DNA of 64,000 bases from Gudongella sp964575895 (GTDB lineage Bacteria; Bacillota; Clostridia; Tissierellales; Tissierellaceae), in contig CAZNTE010000010.1 of assembly GCA_964575895.1 (NCBI GenBank), positions 1 to 64,000 of the forward strand, read 5' to 3'. Position numbers and translations under genes: made by a program. Of this stretch, positions 34,738-42,880 are shown in pieces. Numbering within the stretch: position 1 is the first letter of the stretch; the number at the start of each line of letters is the position of its first letter. Below the pieces are notes generated by a model. That model ran no database searches, had not been told where the DNA came from, and saw nothing but the letters and a program-made list of their open reading frames with translations.

Positions 34738-35747
34738 TTTATATTACCTGATGATGTTTTAATATCCATAAAATAGTTGGTGCCTGATTTATCAATTATA
34801 AAAGAATTACCCGGTGCACGGGAATTTTCGTAGAAAATACCACCGCTGGATGTAGCTGCAGAGATACTTCCATTGTAGTAAATACTGTTGATTACTCTAA
34901 TATTACCAGAGCTACTATTTATCTTTAGATTATTTGTATTTTCAGTTACAACTAAATCAATATCTCCTGAACTGCTATTAAGATTGGCAGTACCGTTTTG
35001 TGGGTCTATTGAAATATCACCAGAGGATGACTTAATCTCGAAACTATTAGCAATAGTATTATTTGAAGTAAACCCACCAGAGCTTGATTGGAAGTTAATA
35101 TAATTTACTTTTAGATCCTTTAAACTCAAGTCTCCAGATGAAGAAACAAACTGGATTTCTTCTAACGTAACCTCTGGGATTAGAATATCAAGCTTCAAAT
35201 TTGAATTTGCGATAGTCAAGCTACCTGAATTAGGAGTACTAATAATATTTAAGGTATCATTTGTCTTACTAAAATCAAATTCAAACTTTTTATTAGAAGA
35301 ATAAGTCCCCTTTAATAGTATGATTATATTTTTGCTCTGGGTGCTATAGATGTTTGCGTCAACAAATATGGTATCAATTGATATATTTTTTATATCATCA
35401 GGAGGGAATTCACCCTTGTAATCTTCTGAATAAGTTTTTCCAGTGCTACCAATATTTATATTGTTGAATAAGTCTTCTAAATTGTTAATTCCTATTGTGG
35501 TTTTATTATTACCATCATCTACAACTATTCCTTTCCAAGATATTGATACTAGTTTATCCCCATCTTGTACAAGAATACCTTCAGGATCAATTTTAACTGT
35601 ACTATCCTTCTCAGATATAATAACTGAGTTTCCAACTAAGTAATCTTCTAGTCTGAAGTTATCAATATAGTAAAGAGAGTAGAATCCGATTCCAAAGGAT
35701 ATTAACATCACACCAAATAAAACTATACCTATTTTTTTAAAATTCAT
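34728..35747 (-). CDS. DUF4097 beta-strand-repeat envelope protein
   Basis: Encodes 339 residues. One N-terminal membrane helix (about residues 5-27) is followed by a long beta-rich part. The C-terminal half has DUF4097-type repeats with recurrent SSSGDI/SSSGNI/TSSGNI turns (near residues 220-335), predicting a right-handed beta solenoid outside the membrane. These proteins are called putative adhesins, but no adhesive function is proven. It is the last gene of a PadR-HAAS-DUF4097 operon; the HAAS gene ends 12 bases upstream. AGGGGGT lies before the ATG. Confidence 0.85.
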   Translation of the reverse strand: MNFKKIGIVLFGVMLISFGIGFYSLYYIDNFRLEDYLVGNSVIISEKDSTVKIDPEGILVQDGDKLVSISWKGIVVDDGNNKTTIGINNLEDLFNNINIGSTGKTYSEDYKGEFPPDDIKNISIDTIFVDANIYSTQSKNIIILLKGTYSSNKKFEFDFSKTNDTLNIISTPNSGSLTIANSNLKLDILIPEVTLEEIQFVSSSGDLSLKDLKVNYINFQSSSGGFTSNNTIANSFEIKSSSGDISIDPQNGTANLNSSSGDIDLVVTENTNNLKINSSSGNIRVINSIYYNGSISAATSSGGIFYENSRAPGNSFIIDKSGTNYFMDIKTSSGNINIE

Positions 35748-35758
35748 CTTCCAACCCC

Positions 35759-36325
35759 CTAGCTATATACCAATTTTTTATTCCATTGTACATAAAGGAC
35801 GCAAAGTTTGTAAAAGAGTTTAGACAATAATATGGTAATTATCACAATTAATATTCCAAGTGCAATTAGCCCAATCCCAAATGCGGTTGATGTAACAATT
35901 CCTGGGACAAAGGTTGAAAGAATAAAATTTACAGGGAATCTAAGCAATAAACCAATTCCTCCGATTGAAATCCCAAAGCCTGCTGCAAAAAAACCGACTA
36001 ATAATCCTACAATTCCCATGAAGGGACCAAATACAAATATTAGGTTCATTACTATGAGTAAGATGAGAATGATTGCATTAGGGCTCTTATTGGTTGATGT
36101 ATTATAACTTGTGTCATTCTTGTTAGAAAAACTGTAACTTGATCTTATACTTTCTGCAACTTCTCTTGGATCCCCTAATTCTCTAGATATTTCATCTTCG
36201 CTTTTGCCCTTCTCTTTACCTATTATGAAGTGCTCTTCATAATCAAGTAATATTTCTCTCACTTCACTTTCAGGTAAGTAGTGAAGGAAAGACTTTAATC
36301 TATTTAGATATTCAACCTTTGTCAT
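35759..36325 (-). CDS. HAAS (DUF1700) domain membrane protein
   Basis: Encodes 188 residues. The first ~60 form the HAAS signalling domain (MTKVEYLNRLKSFLHYLPESE...LLDYEEHF...ELGDPREVAESIR). About three transmembrane helices follow (near residues 78-100, 103-130 and 140-172). HAAS proteins typically sit next to PadR regulators and DUF4097 proteins, as here. Its start overlaps the PadR gene end by 14 bases, which implies translational coupling. The cellular role is unknown; the N-terminal domain is thought to interact with regulators or transporter parts. Confidence 0.87.
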   Translation of the reverse strand: MTKVEYLNRLKSFLHYLPESEVREILLDYEEHFIIGKEKGKSEDEISRELGDPREVAESIRSSYSFSNKNDTSYNTSTNKSPNAIILILLIVMNLIFVFGPFMGIVGLLVGFFAAGFGISIGGIGLLLRFPVNFILSTFVPGIVTSTAFGIGLIALGILIVIITILLSKLFYKLCVLYVQWNKKLVYS

Positions 36326-36638
36326 TTAAATCACCCCTTAACAAATGATTAACTCCATCAACAAAACTTTCCCATTCAATTTCTAAATCATTTAGGACAT
36401 CCCTACCTTTATCCAATAACTTATAATACTTTCTAGGAGGCCCTTCCTGAGATTCTTCCAAATAAGTAGAAACATAACCATCACTTCTAAATCGTCTTAA
36501 AAGAGGGTAAATTGTACCTTCGGATATTTCTATAAATCTTGATATATTTTCAACTAATTCATACCCGTAATAATCTCTTTTATCTAGTAAGCTCAGCACA
36601 CAAAGTTCAAGAACTCCCTTTTTAAATTGAATATTCAT
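36312..36638 (-). CDS. PadR-family transcriptional regulator
   Basis: Encodes 108 residues from ATG 36638, which has AAAGGAGG upstream; a longer reading frame begins before the ribosome site and is not used. The winged-helix core is KKGVLELCVLSLLDKRDYYGYELVENISRFIEISEGTIYPLLRRF, followed by the wing DGYVSTYLEESQEGPPRKYYKLLDKG, the PadR hallmark. It probably represses its own operon: a TACCTT-n7-AAGGTA dyad covers the -35 box of the likely promoter. Confidence 0.93.
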   Translation of the reverse strand: MNIQFKKGVLELCVLSLLDKRDYYGYELVENISRFIEISEGTIYPLLRRFRSDGYVSTYLEESQEGPPRKYYKLLDKGRDVLNDLEIEWESFVDGVNHLLRGDLNDKG

Positions 36639-36662
36639 AGGCAACCTCCTTTCCACAAGTAT

Positions 36663-36695
36663 AATATAACACATGCTACCTTATAACGCAAGGTA
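36663..36695 (-). promoter_or_regulatory. Promoter of the padR operon with overlapping operator dyad
   Basis: On the minus strand, TTGCGT (36691-36686) and TATATT (36668-36663) are 17 bases apart. The inverted repeat TACCTT-7-AAGGTA at 36677-36695 covers the -35 box and part of the spacer. This is where a PadR dimer would block RNA polymerase. Assignment to PadR is by position. Confidence 0.6.
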
Positions 36696-36710
36696 CTGAA
36701 ATAAAAAAAT

Positions 36711-36731
36711 AGAAGATTTTTAATCTTCTTT
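36711..36731 (-). terminator. Terminator after rodA
   Basis: The stem AGAAGATT / AATCTTCT with a 3-base loop lies just past the rodA stop and is followed on the minus strand by ATTTTTTT. Confidence 0.8.
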
Positions 36732-36733
36732 TT

Positions 36734-37843
36734 TTACTCAAAACTTAAACCTTCTCTGTGAAGACCAACACTTAGTATTATTCCTATAGAAACTAAGTTT
36801 ATCAATTGGAATGTCCCCCCATAACTCATAAAGGGAAGAGGAATTCCTGTTATTGGCATTAAACCAATTGTCATACCAATATTCTCCCATATATGGAACA
36901 GGAACATTGCTGCTAATCCTATAGACATAAATGAGCCAAATTTATCCTGGCTATTTCTAGCTATTCTAATTATTCTACTAAGCAATATGAAATATAGAAG
37001 GATTAGGAATGCTCCCCCTAGAAATCCAAATTCTTCAACTAGAACTGCAAAGATAAAGTCAGTCTGTTTTTCTGGAATATAATTAAACTGAGTTTGGGTA
37101 CCTTCAAGAAATCCTCTGCCGAATATTTTCCCGCTACCAATAGCTATTCTACCTTGCAGTGCCTGGAAACCTGTATTGGAAGTATCCCTTTCTGGATCCA
37201 AGAAGTTAAAAATTCTTTCCCTTTGAAATTGATCCAAGCGCATCCATATTACAGGCAAGCTCAGTATACCAATTGTAAAAGCCATTAATATGTATCTCCA
37301 TTTAACTCCTGCTACAAATAACATGGCTGCAATAAAGAAAATAAATACCATTGCTGTACCAGCATCTGGCTGCAATAAAATTAATACCACAGGGATAAAT
37401 GCCATTAGTAGAGTCTTTATTAGAACAAAGGGTGAGTTAATGTCTTCCTTGTGTTTATCCATATACTTGGCTAGGGAAATAATAAGGCCTACCTTTACAA
37501 ATTCAGCAGGTTGAAAACCAAATCCACCAATATATAGCCAAGATCTTGCCCCCCACTGGTCATCTCCAACTCCAAGAACTAAAACAGCAACTAGCAACCC
37601 TACTGATAATAAGTATATGGGAATGTATAGTTTACCTAAGAACTGAAAGTCAAAAAAGACTAATATAAGTATTGCAAATAGACCTATAAGTGTAGATATT
37701 CCCTGAGTTCTTACAAATCTAATATTCTCCATATTGTAAGTAGCGCTATATATTATTACAAGCCCATAAATACTCAATAATATAGCAGTAATTAATAATA
37801 TAAAATCAAATTTTTTGAATGATTTTTTCCTTAAATTAAACAT
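36734..37843 (-). CDS. rodA: Rod-shape-determining protein RodA (SEDS glycosyltransferase)
   Basis: Encodes 369 residues with ten or so membrane helices. SEDS proteins polymerise lipid II into glycan strands together with a class B PBP. Hallmarks are FDFILLITAILLSIYGLVIIYSAT at the N-terminus, QPAEFVKVGLIISLAKYMD near 108, LLQPDAGTAMVF near 156 (with the catalytic Asp), IGSGKIFGRGFLEGTQTQ near 235 and PEKQTDFIFAVLVEEFGFLGG near 255, then PLPFMSYGGTF at the end. The short cytoplasmic N-terminus and the sequence favour RodA over FtsW or SpoVE. AAAGGAG precedes the ATG. No mreBCD genes are nearby. Confidence 0.9.
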   Translation of the reverse strand: MFNLRKKSFKKFDFILLITAILLSIYGLVIIYSATYNMENIRFVRTQGISTLIGLFAILILVFFDFQFLGKLYIPIYLLSVGLLVAVLVLGVGDDQWGARSWLYIGGFGFQPAEFVKVGLIISLAKYMDKHKEDINSPFVLIKTLLMAFIPVVLILLQPDAGTAMVFIFFIAAMLFVAGVKWRYILMAFTIGILSLPVIWMRLDQFQRERIFNFLDPERDTSNTGFQALQGRIAIGSGKIFGRGFLEGTQTQFNYIPEKQTDFIFAVLVEEFGFLGGAFLILLYFILLSRIIRIARNSQDKFGSFMSIGLAAMFLFHIWENIGMTIGLMPITGIPLPFMSYGGTFQLINLVSIGIILSVGLHREGLSFE

Positions 37844-37937
37844 ATCATTTCTCCTTTACATCATTGACTATTATAACATATTATATTAAGTATAAGTAGA
37901 AGAATAAAGAGTTACATTCGAAATTTAGGTGGAGAAA

Positions 37938-38942
37938 ATGGATAAGATAAAATTAATTGAATACTCAAAAGAAGTTGGAATAGATATTATAGCTGTTACT
38001 GACTCTGAACAACTCCATAGGATTGAAGAATATTTATTTAATAGGGTAGAAAATAACCTTGTAACTGAATTTGAAGAATCAGTAATTTCTAAGAGGATTA
38101 ATCCCAAGGAAGTGATGTCAGAGTGTAAAAGCATTATAGTTGTGGGAGTTAGCTACAATCAAGAATACAAATCAAAAAAGAAAGTAAAAATCAAAGGCTC
38201 CTTATCAAAATCTTCCTGGGGTGAGGACTATCATACAGTATTGCATAGAAAGATGGAGAAACTGGTTAATAGAATATTAGAAGATGAGAGTATGAATTTC
38301 ATGATTTTTTCAGACACTGGTCCATTGGTTGATAGAGAGTTAGCGTATAAGTCTGGAATTGGCTATTATGGTAAAAACTGTAGCATAATAAACAAGGACT
38401 ATGGTTCCTTTATATTTTTAGGTTATATTCTCACAGATATATTTATTGAATCAGATAGGGGGAATCTGCCAAGTGAATGTGGGGAATGCACATTGTGTAT
38501 AGACGCTTGCCCAACAGGAGCATTGGATGAGTTTAGATTGAATCCAAAAAAATGCATCTCCTATTTAACTCAGACAAAAGACTTGATTCCTGAAGAACTG
38601 GCAAGGAAAATGGGTATAAAAGTATATGGATGTGATACATGTCAAATAGTTTGCCCCAAGAATATTGACAAACTCAAAAATATAAATCCAGAGTTTATTC
38701 CAACTGAAACCCAGGGAATGATTGATATAGAGGAACTTATATTTATGACAAAAAATGACTTTAAAGAAAAGTATGGATCTATGTCAGGAAGTTGGAGAGG
38801 AAAGAATGTTCTAATAAGAAACGCACTAATTGCTTTAGCCAATATTTCCTATAAGGGAAATGGACAATTATTAGATGAATTAAAATCTAAGAAAAGTCCT
38901 CTACTTGATGAATATATTAAAAGGTTAGAGGATATGACCTAA
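37938..38942 (+). CDS. queG: Epoxyqueuosine reductase
   Basis: Encodes 334 residues from ATG 37938, with AGGTGGAG upstream; a GTG 9 bases earlier is inside that ribosome site. QueG is a cobalamin- and Fe-S-dependent enzyme that performs the last step of queuosine synthesis on tRNA. Family motifs include SDTGPLVDRELAYKSGIGYYGKN near residues 127-149 and two ferredoxin-type cysteine sets (CGECTLCIDACPTGAL, CDTCQIVCPKN). The C-terminal helical repeat (IRNALIALANISYKGN) is present but short. Its need for B12 fits the B12 importer 5 kb downstream. Confidence 0.93.
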   Translation: MDKIKLIEYSKEVGIDIIAVTDSEQLHRIEEYLFNRVENNLVTEFEESVISKRINPKEVMSECKSIIVVGVSYNQEYKSKKKVKIKGSLSKSSWGEDYHTVLHRKMEKLVNRILEDESMNFMIFSDTGPLVDRELAYKSGIGYYGKNCSIINKDYGSFIFLGYILTDIFIESDRGNLPSECGECTLCIDACPTGALDEFRLNPKKCISYLTQTKDLIPEELARKMGIKVYGCDTCQIVCPKNIDKLKNINPEFIPTETQGMIDIEELIFMTKNDFKEKYGSMSGSWRGKNVLIRNALIALANISYKGNGQLLDELKSKKSPLLDEYIKRLEDMT

Positions 38943-38949
38943 AAGTAAA

Positions 38950-38979
38950 TTTTCAGTAAGGGATTAGTTATGGTATAAT
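38950..38979 (+). promoter_or_regulatory. Probable promoter of kbl
   Basis: TTTTCA and TATAAT are 18 bases apart, ending 45 bases before the kbl start codon. The -35 box matches consensus only partly. Confidence 0.5.
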
Positions 38980-39024
38980 TGATGGAGAAATAAATAGATT
39001 ATGTTTTAAGAAGGAGGGGTTTTA

Positions 39025-40212
39025 GTGAGTAATGTTCATGAACTAAAATTTTTAAAGGAAAAAATTGAAGAATTAAAGGATCAAGGAGTATATAGAAAGC
39101 TACCAGTACTTGAATCCGCCAGTGGAGCAGAAGTCCTACTAAACGGCAAAAAGGTTATAAATTTATCATCTAATAACTATTTAGGATTTGCAAACCATCC
39201 AAGGCTAAAGAAAGCAGCTATAAAAGCTGTTGAAGAGTTTGGAGTTGGTTCTGGTGCTGTTAGAACAATAATCGGAAACATGAAGTTACATGAAGATTTA
39301 GAAACAGTTCTTGCTAAGTTTAAGAGGGAAGAGTCTGCATTTGTATACCAATCTGGTTTTAACTGTAATGCAGGAACAATCCAGGCTATAACAGAAGCAG
39401 GAGATATTATTATATCTGATGAATTAAATCACGCTTCCATAATAGACGGAACAAGATTATCCAAGGCGGCAAGAGGAATATATAAGCATTCAGATATGGA
39501 TAGCCTAGAGGCTATACTTAAAGAAAGTAGAGATAAGTATAGAAATATTCTAGTAATAACAGATGGAGTATTTAGCATGGATGGTGATATAGCTAAACTT
39601 CCAGAAATTGTTGAATTAGCAGAAAAGTACGATGCTATGACCTATGTGGATGATGCCCATGGATCAGGAGTTTTAGGTGAAAGTGGTAGAGGAACCGTTG
39701 ACCATTTTGGCTTACATGGAAGAATTGATTTTACAATAGGAACCTTATCCAAAGCAATTGGAGTTGTGGGAGGGTATGTTGCAGGTTCAAAGACAATGTA
39801 TGAGTGGTTAAATCACAGAGCTAGACCTGTACTATTTTCAACATCATTGCCACCTGCTGCAGTTGGAGCTATAACTGAAGCAATTAATATGTTAATGGAA
39901 TCAACAGAATATACAGATAGATTATGGGATAATGCCAAGTATTTCAAATCTAAAATGGGAACATTAGGTTTTGATATTGGAAACAGTGAGACTCCAATTA
40001 CTCCAGTTATTATAGGTGATGAAGCTAAGACCATGGAGTTTAGCAAAAAATTACTAGAAGAAGGTGTATTCGTCTCAGGAATTGTATTCCCAACAGTTCC
40101 AAAAGGAACAGGAAGGCTTAGATGCATGGTAACAGCAGCACATTCTAAAGAACAACTCGATGAAGCAGTTGAAGCCTTCAAGAAAGTCGGAGAAGAAATG
40201 GGAATATTATAA
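39025..40212 (+). CDS. kbl: Glycine C-acetyltransferase (2-amino-3-ketobutyrate CoA ligase)
   Basis: Encodes 395 residues of the alpha-oxoamine synthase family (PLP fold type I). The enzyme splits 2-amino-3-ketobutyrate with CoA into glycine and acetyl-CoA, the second step of threonine breakdown. Visible are NLSSNNYLGFANHPRL near residue 47, the HASIIDGTRLS loop, DDAHGSGVLGE near 208 and the PLP lysine in IGTLSKAIGVVGGYVAGS near 242. The GTG start has AAGGAGGGG upstream. Related family members (BioF, AlaS-like) are possible, but length and motifs fit Kbl best. No threonine dehydrogenase is adjacent. The glycine made could feed the grd operon 10 kb downstream. Confidence 0.9.
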   Translation: MSNVHELKFLKEKIEELKDQGVYRKLPVLESASGAEVLLNGKKVINLSSNNYLGFANHPRLKKAAIKAVEEFGVGSGAVRTIIGNMKLHEDLETVLAKFKREESAFVYQSGFNCNAGTIQAITEAGDIIISDELNHASIIDGTRLSKAARGIYKHSDMDSLEAILKESRDKYRNILVITDGVFSMDGDIAKLPEIVELAEKYDAMTYVDDAHGSGVLGESGRGTVDHFGLHGRIDFTIGTLSKAIGVVGGYVAGSKTMYEWLNHRARPVLFSTSLPPAAVGAITEAINMLMESTEYTDRLWDNAKYFKSKMGTLGFDIGNSETPITPVIIGDEAKTMEFSKKLLEEGVFVSGIVFPTVPKGTGRLRCMVTAAHSKEQLDEAVEAFKKVGEEMGIL

Positions 40213-40217
40213 GATTA

Positions 40218-40245
40218 GCAGAGGGATTATCCCTCTGCAATTTTT
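40218..40245 (+). terminator. Terminator after kbl
   Basis: The 9-bp stem GCAGAGGGA / TCCCTCTGC with a 3-base loop is followed by AATTTTT. Confidence 0.88.
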
Positions 40246-40268
40246 AAATCTTTTTGGGAGGGTTTAAA

Positions 40269-40550
40269 TTGATTGTAGGGACTTGTTTGATAGAAGTGCA
40301 TATATTTGAATCTAACTCTTTAAAAGAAAAAAGACATGTTATAAAAAGCTTGCTTGGAAGATTACAATCGAGGTTTAATATTTCAATTGCTGAAGTTGAT
40401 AATTTTGAAAGATGGAATTCCTCCATAATTGGATTTTCCTGTGTATCAAATACAACAAGTCATGTTCAGAGTATAATAAGTAATGTTATAAAATTTATAG
40501 ACGGGGATAACAGACTTGAAATTGTAAATCAAAATACTGAGATATTCTAG
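40269..40550 (+). CDS. DUF503 (YlxP-like) protein
   Basis: Encodes 93 residues from TTG 40269, with GGGAGGG upstream; the family opening IVGTCLIEVHIFESNSLKEKRHVIKSLLGRLQSRFN begins right after it. DUF503/YlxP proteins are small cytoplasmic proteins, often near ribosome-assembly genes, with no settled function. The usual next motif NISIAEVDNFERWNSSIIGFSCVS is intact. It ends 8 bases before nth, so the pair and the VanW-like gene probably form one unit. Confidence 0.88.
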   Translation: MIVGTCLIEVHIFESNSLKEKRHVIKSLLGRLQSRFNISIAEVDNFERWNSSIIGFSCVSNTTSHVQSIISNVIKFIDGDNRLEIVNQNTEIF

Positions 40551-40558
40551 GAGCAAAA

Positions 40559-41209
40559 ATGAAGAAAAAGTTGACTAAATTAGAAAAATTAAAAGTTATT
40601 GAAATTTTAGAAGAAATGTATCCTGATGCAAGGGCTGAACTTGATTTTACAAATCCCTTTGAATTGTTAATAGCTACTATATTATCTGCACAGTGCACAG
40701 ATGTAAGGGTTAATAAAACTACTAAAGGGTTATTTTCAGAATTAAAAGCTCCACAGGATTATATATATCTGGGCACAAGTGAACTGGAAAAGAGAATCAG
40801 AAGCTGTGGTTTATCTAATAGTAAAAGTAATAACATTGTAGAAACATGTAGAATATTAGTTGAAAAATACAATGGAAATGTACCAACTACAATAGAAGAA
40901 TTAATGACTCTTCCAGGGGTAGGAAGAAAAACAGCTAATGTTGTCGCTAGCAATGCTTTTGGAATACCTGCAATTGCGGTTGATACTCATGTTTTCAGGG
41001 TATCAAATAGAATAGGACTAGCTAATAGCAAAAATGTTGATGGGACTGAAAAGGATTTGCAAAAGGCTATTCCAAAATATATGTGGACAAAAGCACATCA
41101 TATGATAATATTCCATGGTAGAAGAGTTTGCAAGGCTAGAAATCCATCGTGTATTAGCTGTAATTTAAATACTTATTGCTTGTACTATAGAAATGAGGAA
41201 AAGATATGA
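40559..41209 (+). CDS. nth: Endonuclease III
   Basis: Encodes 216 residues of a base-excision-repair glycosylase and AP lyase for oxidised pyrimidines. The helix-hairpin-helix LPGVGRKTANVVASNAFG near residues 119-136 carries the catalytic Lys, and the catalytic Asp is in IAVDTHVFRVSNR near 142. The C-terminal 4Fe-4S loop is CKARNPSCISCNLNTYC (C-x6-C-x2-C-x5-C). Its stop overlaps the next start by 4 bases (ATGA). Confidence 0.95.
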   Translation: MKKKLTKLEKLKVIEILEEMYPDARAELDFTNPFELLIATILSAQCTDVRVNKTTKGLFSELKAPQDYIYLGTSELEKRIRSCGLSNSKSNNIVETCRILVEKYNGNVPTTIEELMTLPGVGRKTANVVASNAFGIPAIAVDTHVFRVSNRIGLANSKNVDGTEKDLQKAIPKYMWTKAHHMIIFHGRRVCKARNPSCISCNLNTYCLYYRNEEKI

Positions 41210-42585
41210 AAAGGGCAATTATAATTTTTTTAGTCTTATTGTTAGGGGCGGCCGGGAGCATTTTTGGAGGTTACAGGTATTTAGATAACTATATAAGTAA
41301 GGATGAATTCTACCCAGGTATTGAAATAGAAGGATTAGATATGAGTGGATTATCCCTTGAGGAAGGGATAGAAAAGCTAAATCAGTTAAAAAGGGATGTC
41401 TTAGAAAGTAGAATTGAAATAAGTACTAAAGAATTTTACGCAGGCAAGTATTATATAAACTATAGTGATCTTGGTTATAGTTTTAATATTAATGAAATTG
41501 CAACAGAGGCATTTAAAATTGGTAGAGAAGGAAATGTACTGGATAGGTATAGGGCAGTAAAAGATCTTGAGGAAAACAAAAGAACTTATGCTTTAACACC
41601 AACATATGATTTATCCGTAGCTAAAGACGTGTTTTCAAAAATTGCAAAGGACATAAACACAGAACCTATAGATTCAACCTTTAGCTTTGTGGACGGAGAA
41701 ATTGTTATAACCAAGCACCATGATGGAAGAATTGTAGATGTTGATAAAATGTATAAAAAATTAGAGGATGGATTTCCTGGAATAAAGGAAATTGAAATTC
41801 CTGTAAGTTATATTCCTGCTAATGAGATGGATGAATATTATGGTAAGATCAATGGGGTAATAGGTGAATTTTCAACCAATTTTTATGGAAGTGCACCAGG
41901 AAGGATTCATAATATAAAACTTTCTGCATCATCATTTAAGGGAATGTTGATTATGCCAGGTGATGTAATATCATACAATGAAACCACTGGCCCAAGGCAA
42001 GAGAAATTCGGATATCAAGAAGCTCCTGTTATACTGAATGGTGAACTTACTCCAGGGATGGGTGGAGGTGTATGCCAGACTTCAACAACCCTTTATAATG
42101 CCCTGCTACTTGCTGATTTAGAGATAGTGGAAAGGCATCCTCATTCAATCGCACCGGCTTATGTCCCAAGGGGTACAGATGGAGCTGTGGCAACGGGTTA
42201 CTTGGATCTTAGATTTAAGAATAATTTTGATTACCCAATTTATATAGATTCATATGTTGAAGGAAACAATGTTCACTTTAAAATTTATGGTGATTTAAAA
42301 AATAGAGATTACACAATTAAAATCGAAACTCAGCTTGTAGGTACTATACCTTATAAAGTAAGAGAAATTTATGATGACACATTAGAACCGGGAGCTAGGG
42401 TTTTAGTCCAAGATGGTAGAACCGGTTATAAAGTTTCTACATTTAAGTCAATTATTCAAGATAATAAAGTAATAAGCAAGGAAAAGATATCGTCTGACTA
42501 TTATAGGGAAAGAGATTATATTTACAATGTTGGACCTAAGGCTGTTGAGGTAATTGACGAAGATGAAGAAGTTACCTTGCCATAA
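41206..42585 (+). CDS. VanW family cell-wall-associated protein
   Basis: Encodes 459 residues. One N-terminal membrane helix (about residues 3-22) is followed by peptidoglycan-binding-like domains (about 30-200). The VanW domain follows from about residue 225, with the hallmarks NIKLSASSFKGMLIMPGDVISYNETTG, GMGGGVCQTSTTLYNALLLADLEIVERHPHS and GYLDLRFKN. The C-terminal G5-like part contains KIETQLVGTIPYKVREIYDDTLEPG. It should be outside the membrane. VanW occurs in some vancomycin clusters but also widely in clostridia without resistance genes, as here. The start ATGA overlaps the nth stop. Confidence 0.88.
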   Translation: MKRAIIIFLVLLLGAAGSIFGGYRYLDNYISKDEFYPGIEIEGLDMSGLSLEEGIEKLNQLKRDVLESRIEISTKEFYAGKYYINYSDLGYSFNINEIATEAFKIGREGNVLDRYRAVKDLEENKRTYALTPTYDLSVAKDVFSKIAKDINTEPIDSTFSFVDGEIVITKHHDGRIVDVDKMYKKLEDGFPGIKEIEIPVSYIPANEMDEYYGKINGVIGEFSTNFYGSAPGRIHNIKLSASSFKGMLIMPGDVISYNETTGPRQEKFGYQEAPVILNGELTPGMGGGVCQTSTTLYNALLLADLEIVERHPHSIAPAYVPRGTDGAVATGYLDLRFKNNFDYPIYIDSYVEGNNVHFKIYGDLKNRDYTIKIETQLVGTIPYKVREIYDDTLEPGARVLVQDGRTGYKVSTFKSIIQDNKVISKEKISSDYYRERDYIYNVGPKAVEVIDEDEEVTLP

Positions 42586-42627
42586 CTTAGACTATCTGGT
42601 ATTATTAAGTAGAACTTAATATTTTCA

Positions 42628-42775
42628 TAGGTATCTCGAAGAGATTTAAAAGGGAAAGTGGTTAGAATCCACTACAGCCCCCGCTACTGTAAGCAAAGAC
42701 AAAATCAGCAATAGCCACTGGAATTCTGGGAAGGCGCTGAGAGTAGGATGAATTGCAAGTCAGGATATCTGCCCG
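42628..42775 (+). ncRNA. Cobalamin riboswitch
   Basis: Conserved B12-aptamer blocks occur in order: AAAAGGGAA near 42648, TGGTTAGAATCCACTACAGC, the core CCCCCGCTACTGTAAGC near 42678-42696, GCCACTG near 42715, TGGGAAGGCGC near 42727 and the closing B12 box GCAAGTCAGGATATCTGCC near 42755-42773. It is followed by a T-tailed terminator and then the B12-importer genes. B12 binding should therefore favour termination and switch the importer off. The exact 5' limit is estimated from GGTATC pairing with GATATC. Confidence 0.95.
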
Positions 42776-42830
42776 TGAAAAGTGATCGTAATATATCCTC
42801 GGAGGGAGGGATGTTTAACTGTGTGTTTAC

Positions 42831-42855
42831 GCCTATCCTTCGGATAGGCTTTTTA
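42831..42855 (+). terminator. Riboswitch-controlled terminator before the B12 importer
   Basis: The 8-bp stem GCCTATCC / GGATAGGC is followed by TTTTTAT. It lies between the cobalamin aptamer and the first importer gene. Confidence 0.88.
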
Positions 42856-42880
42856 TATTTAAAAAAATGGAGGAATGATG

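Noticed and set aside
41206..42585. VanW-like gene as a vancomycin-resistance determinant
   Set aside because: No vanHAX, vanT or VanRS genes are nearby, and VanW-domain proteins are common in clostridia without resistance.
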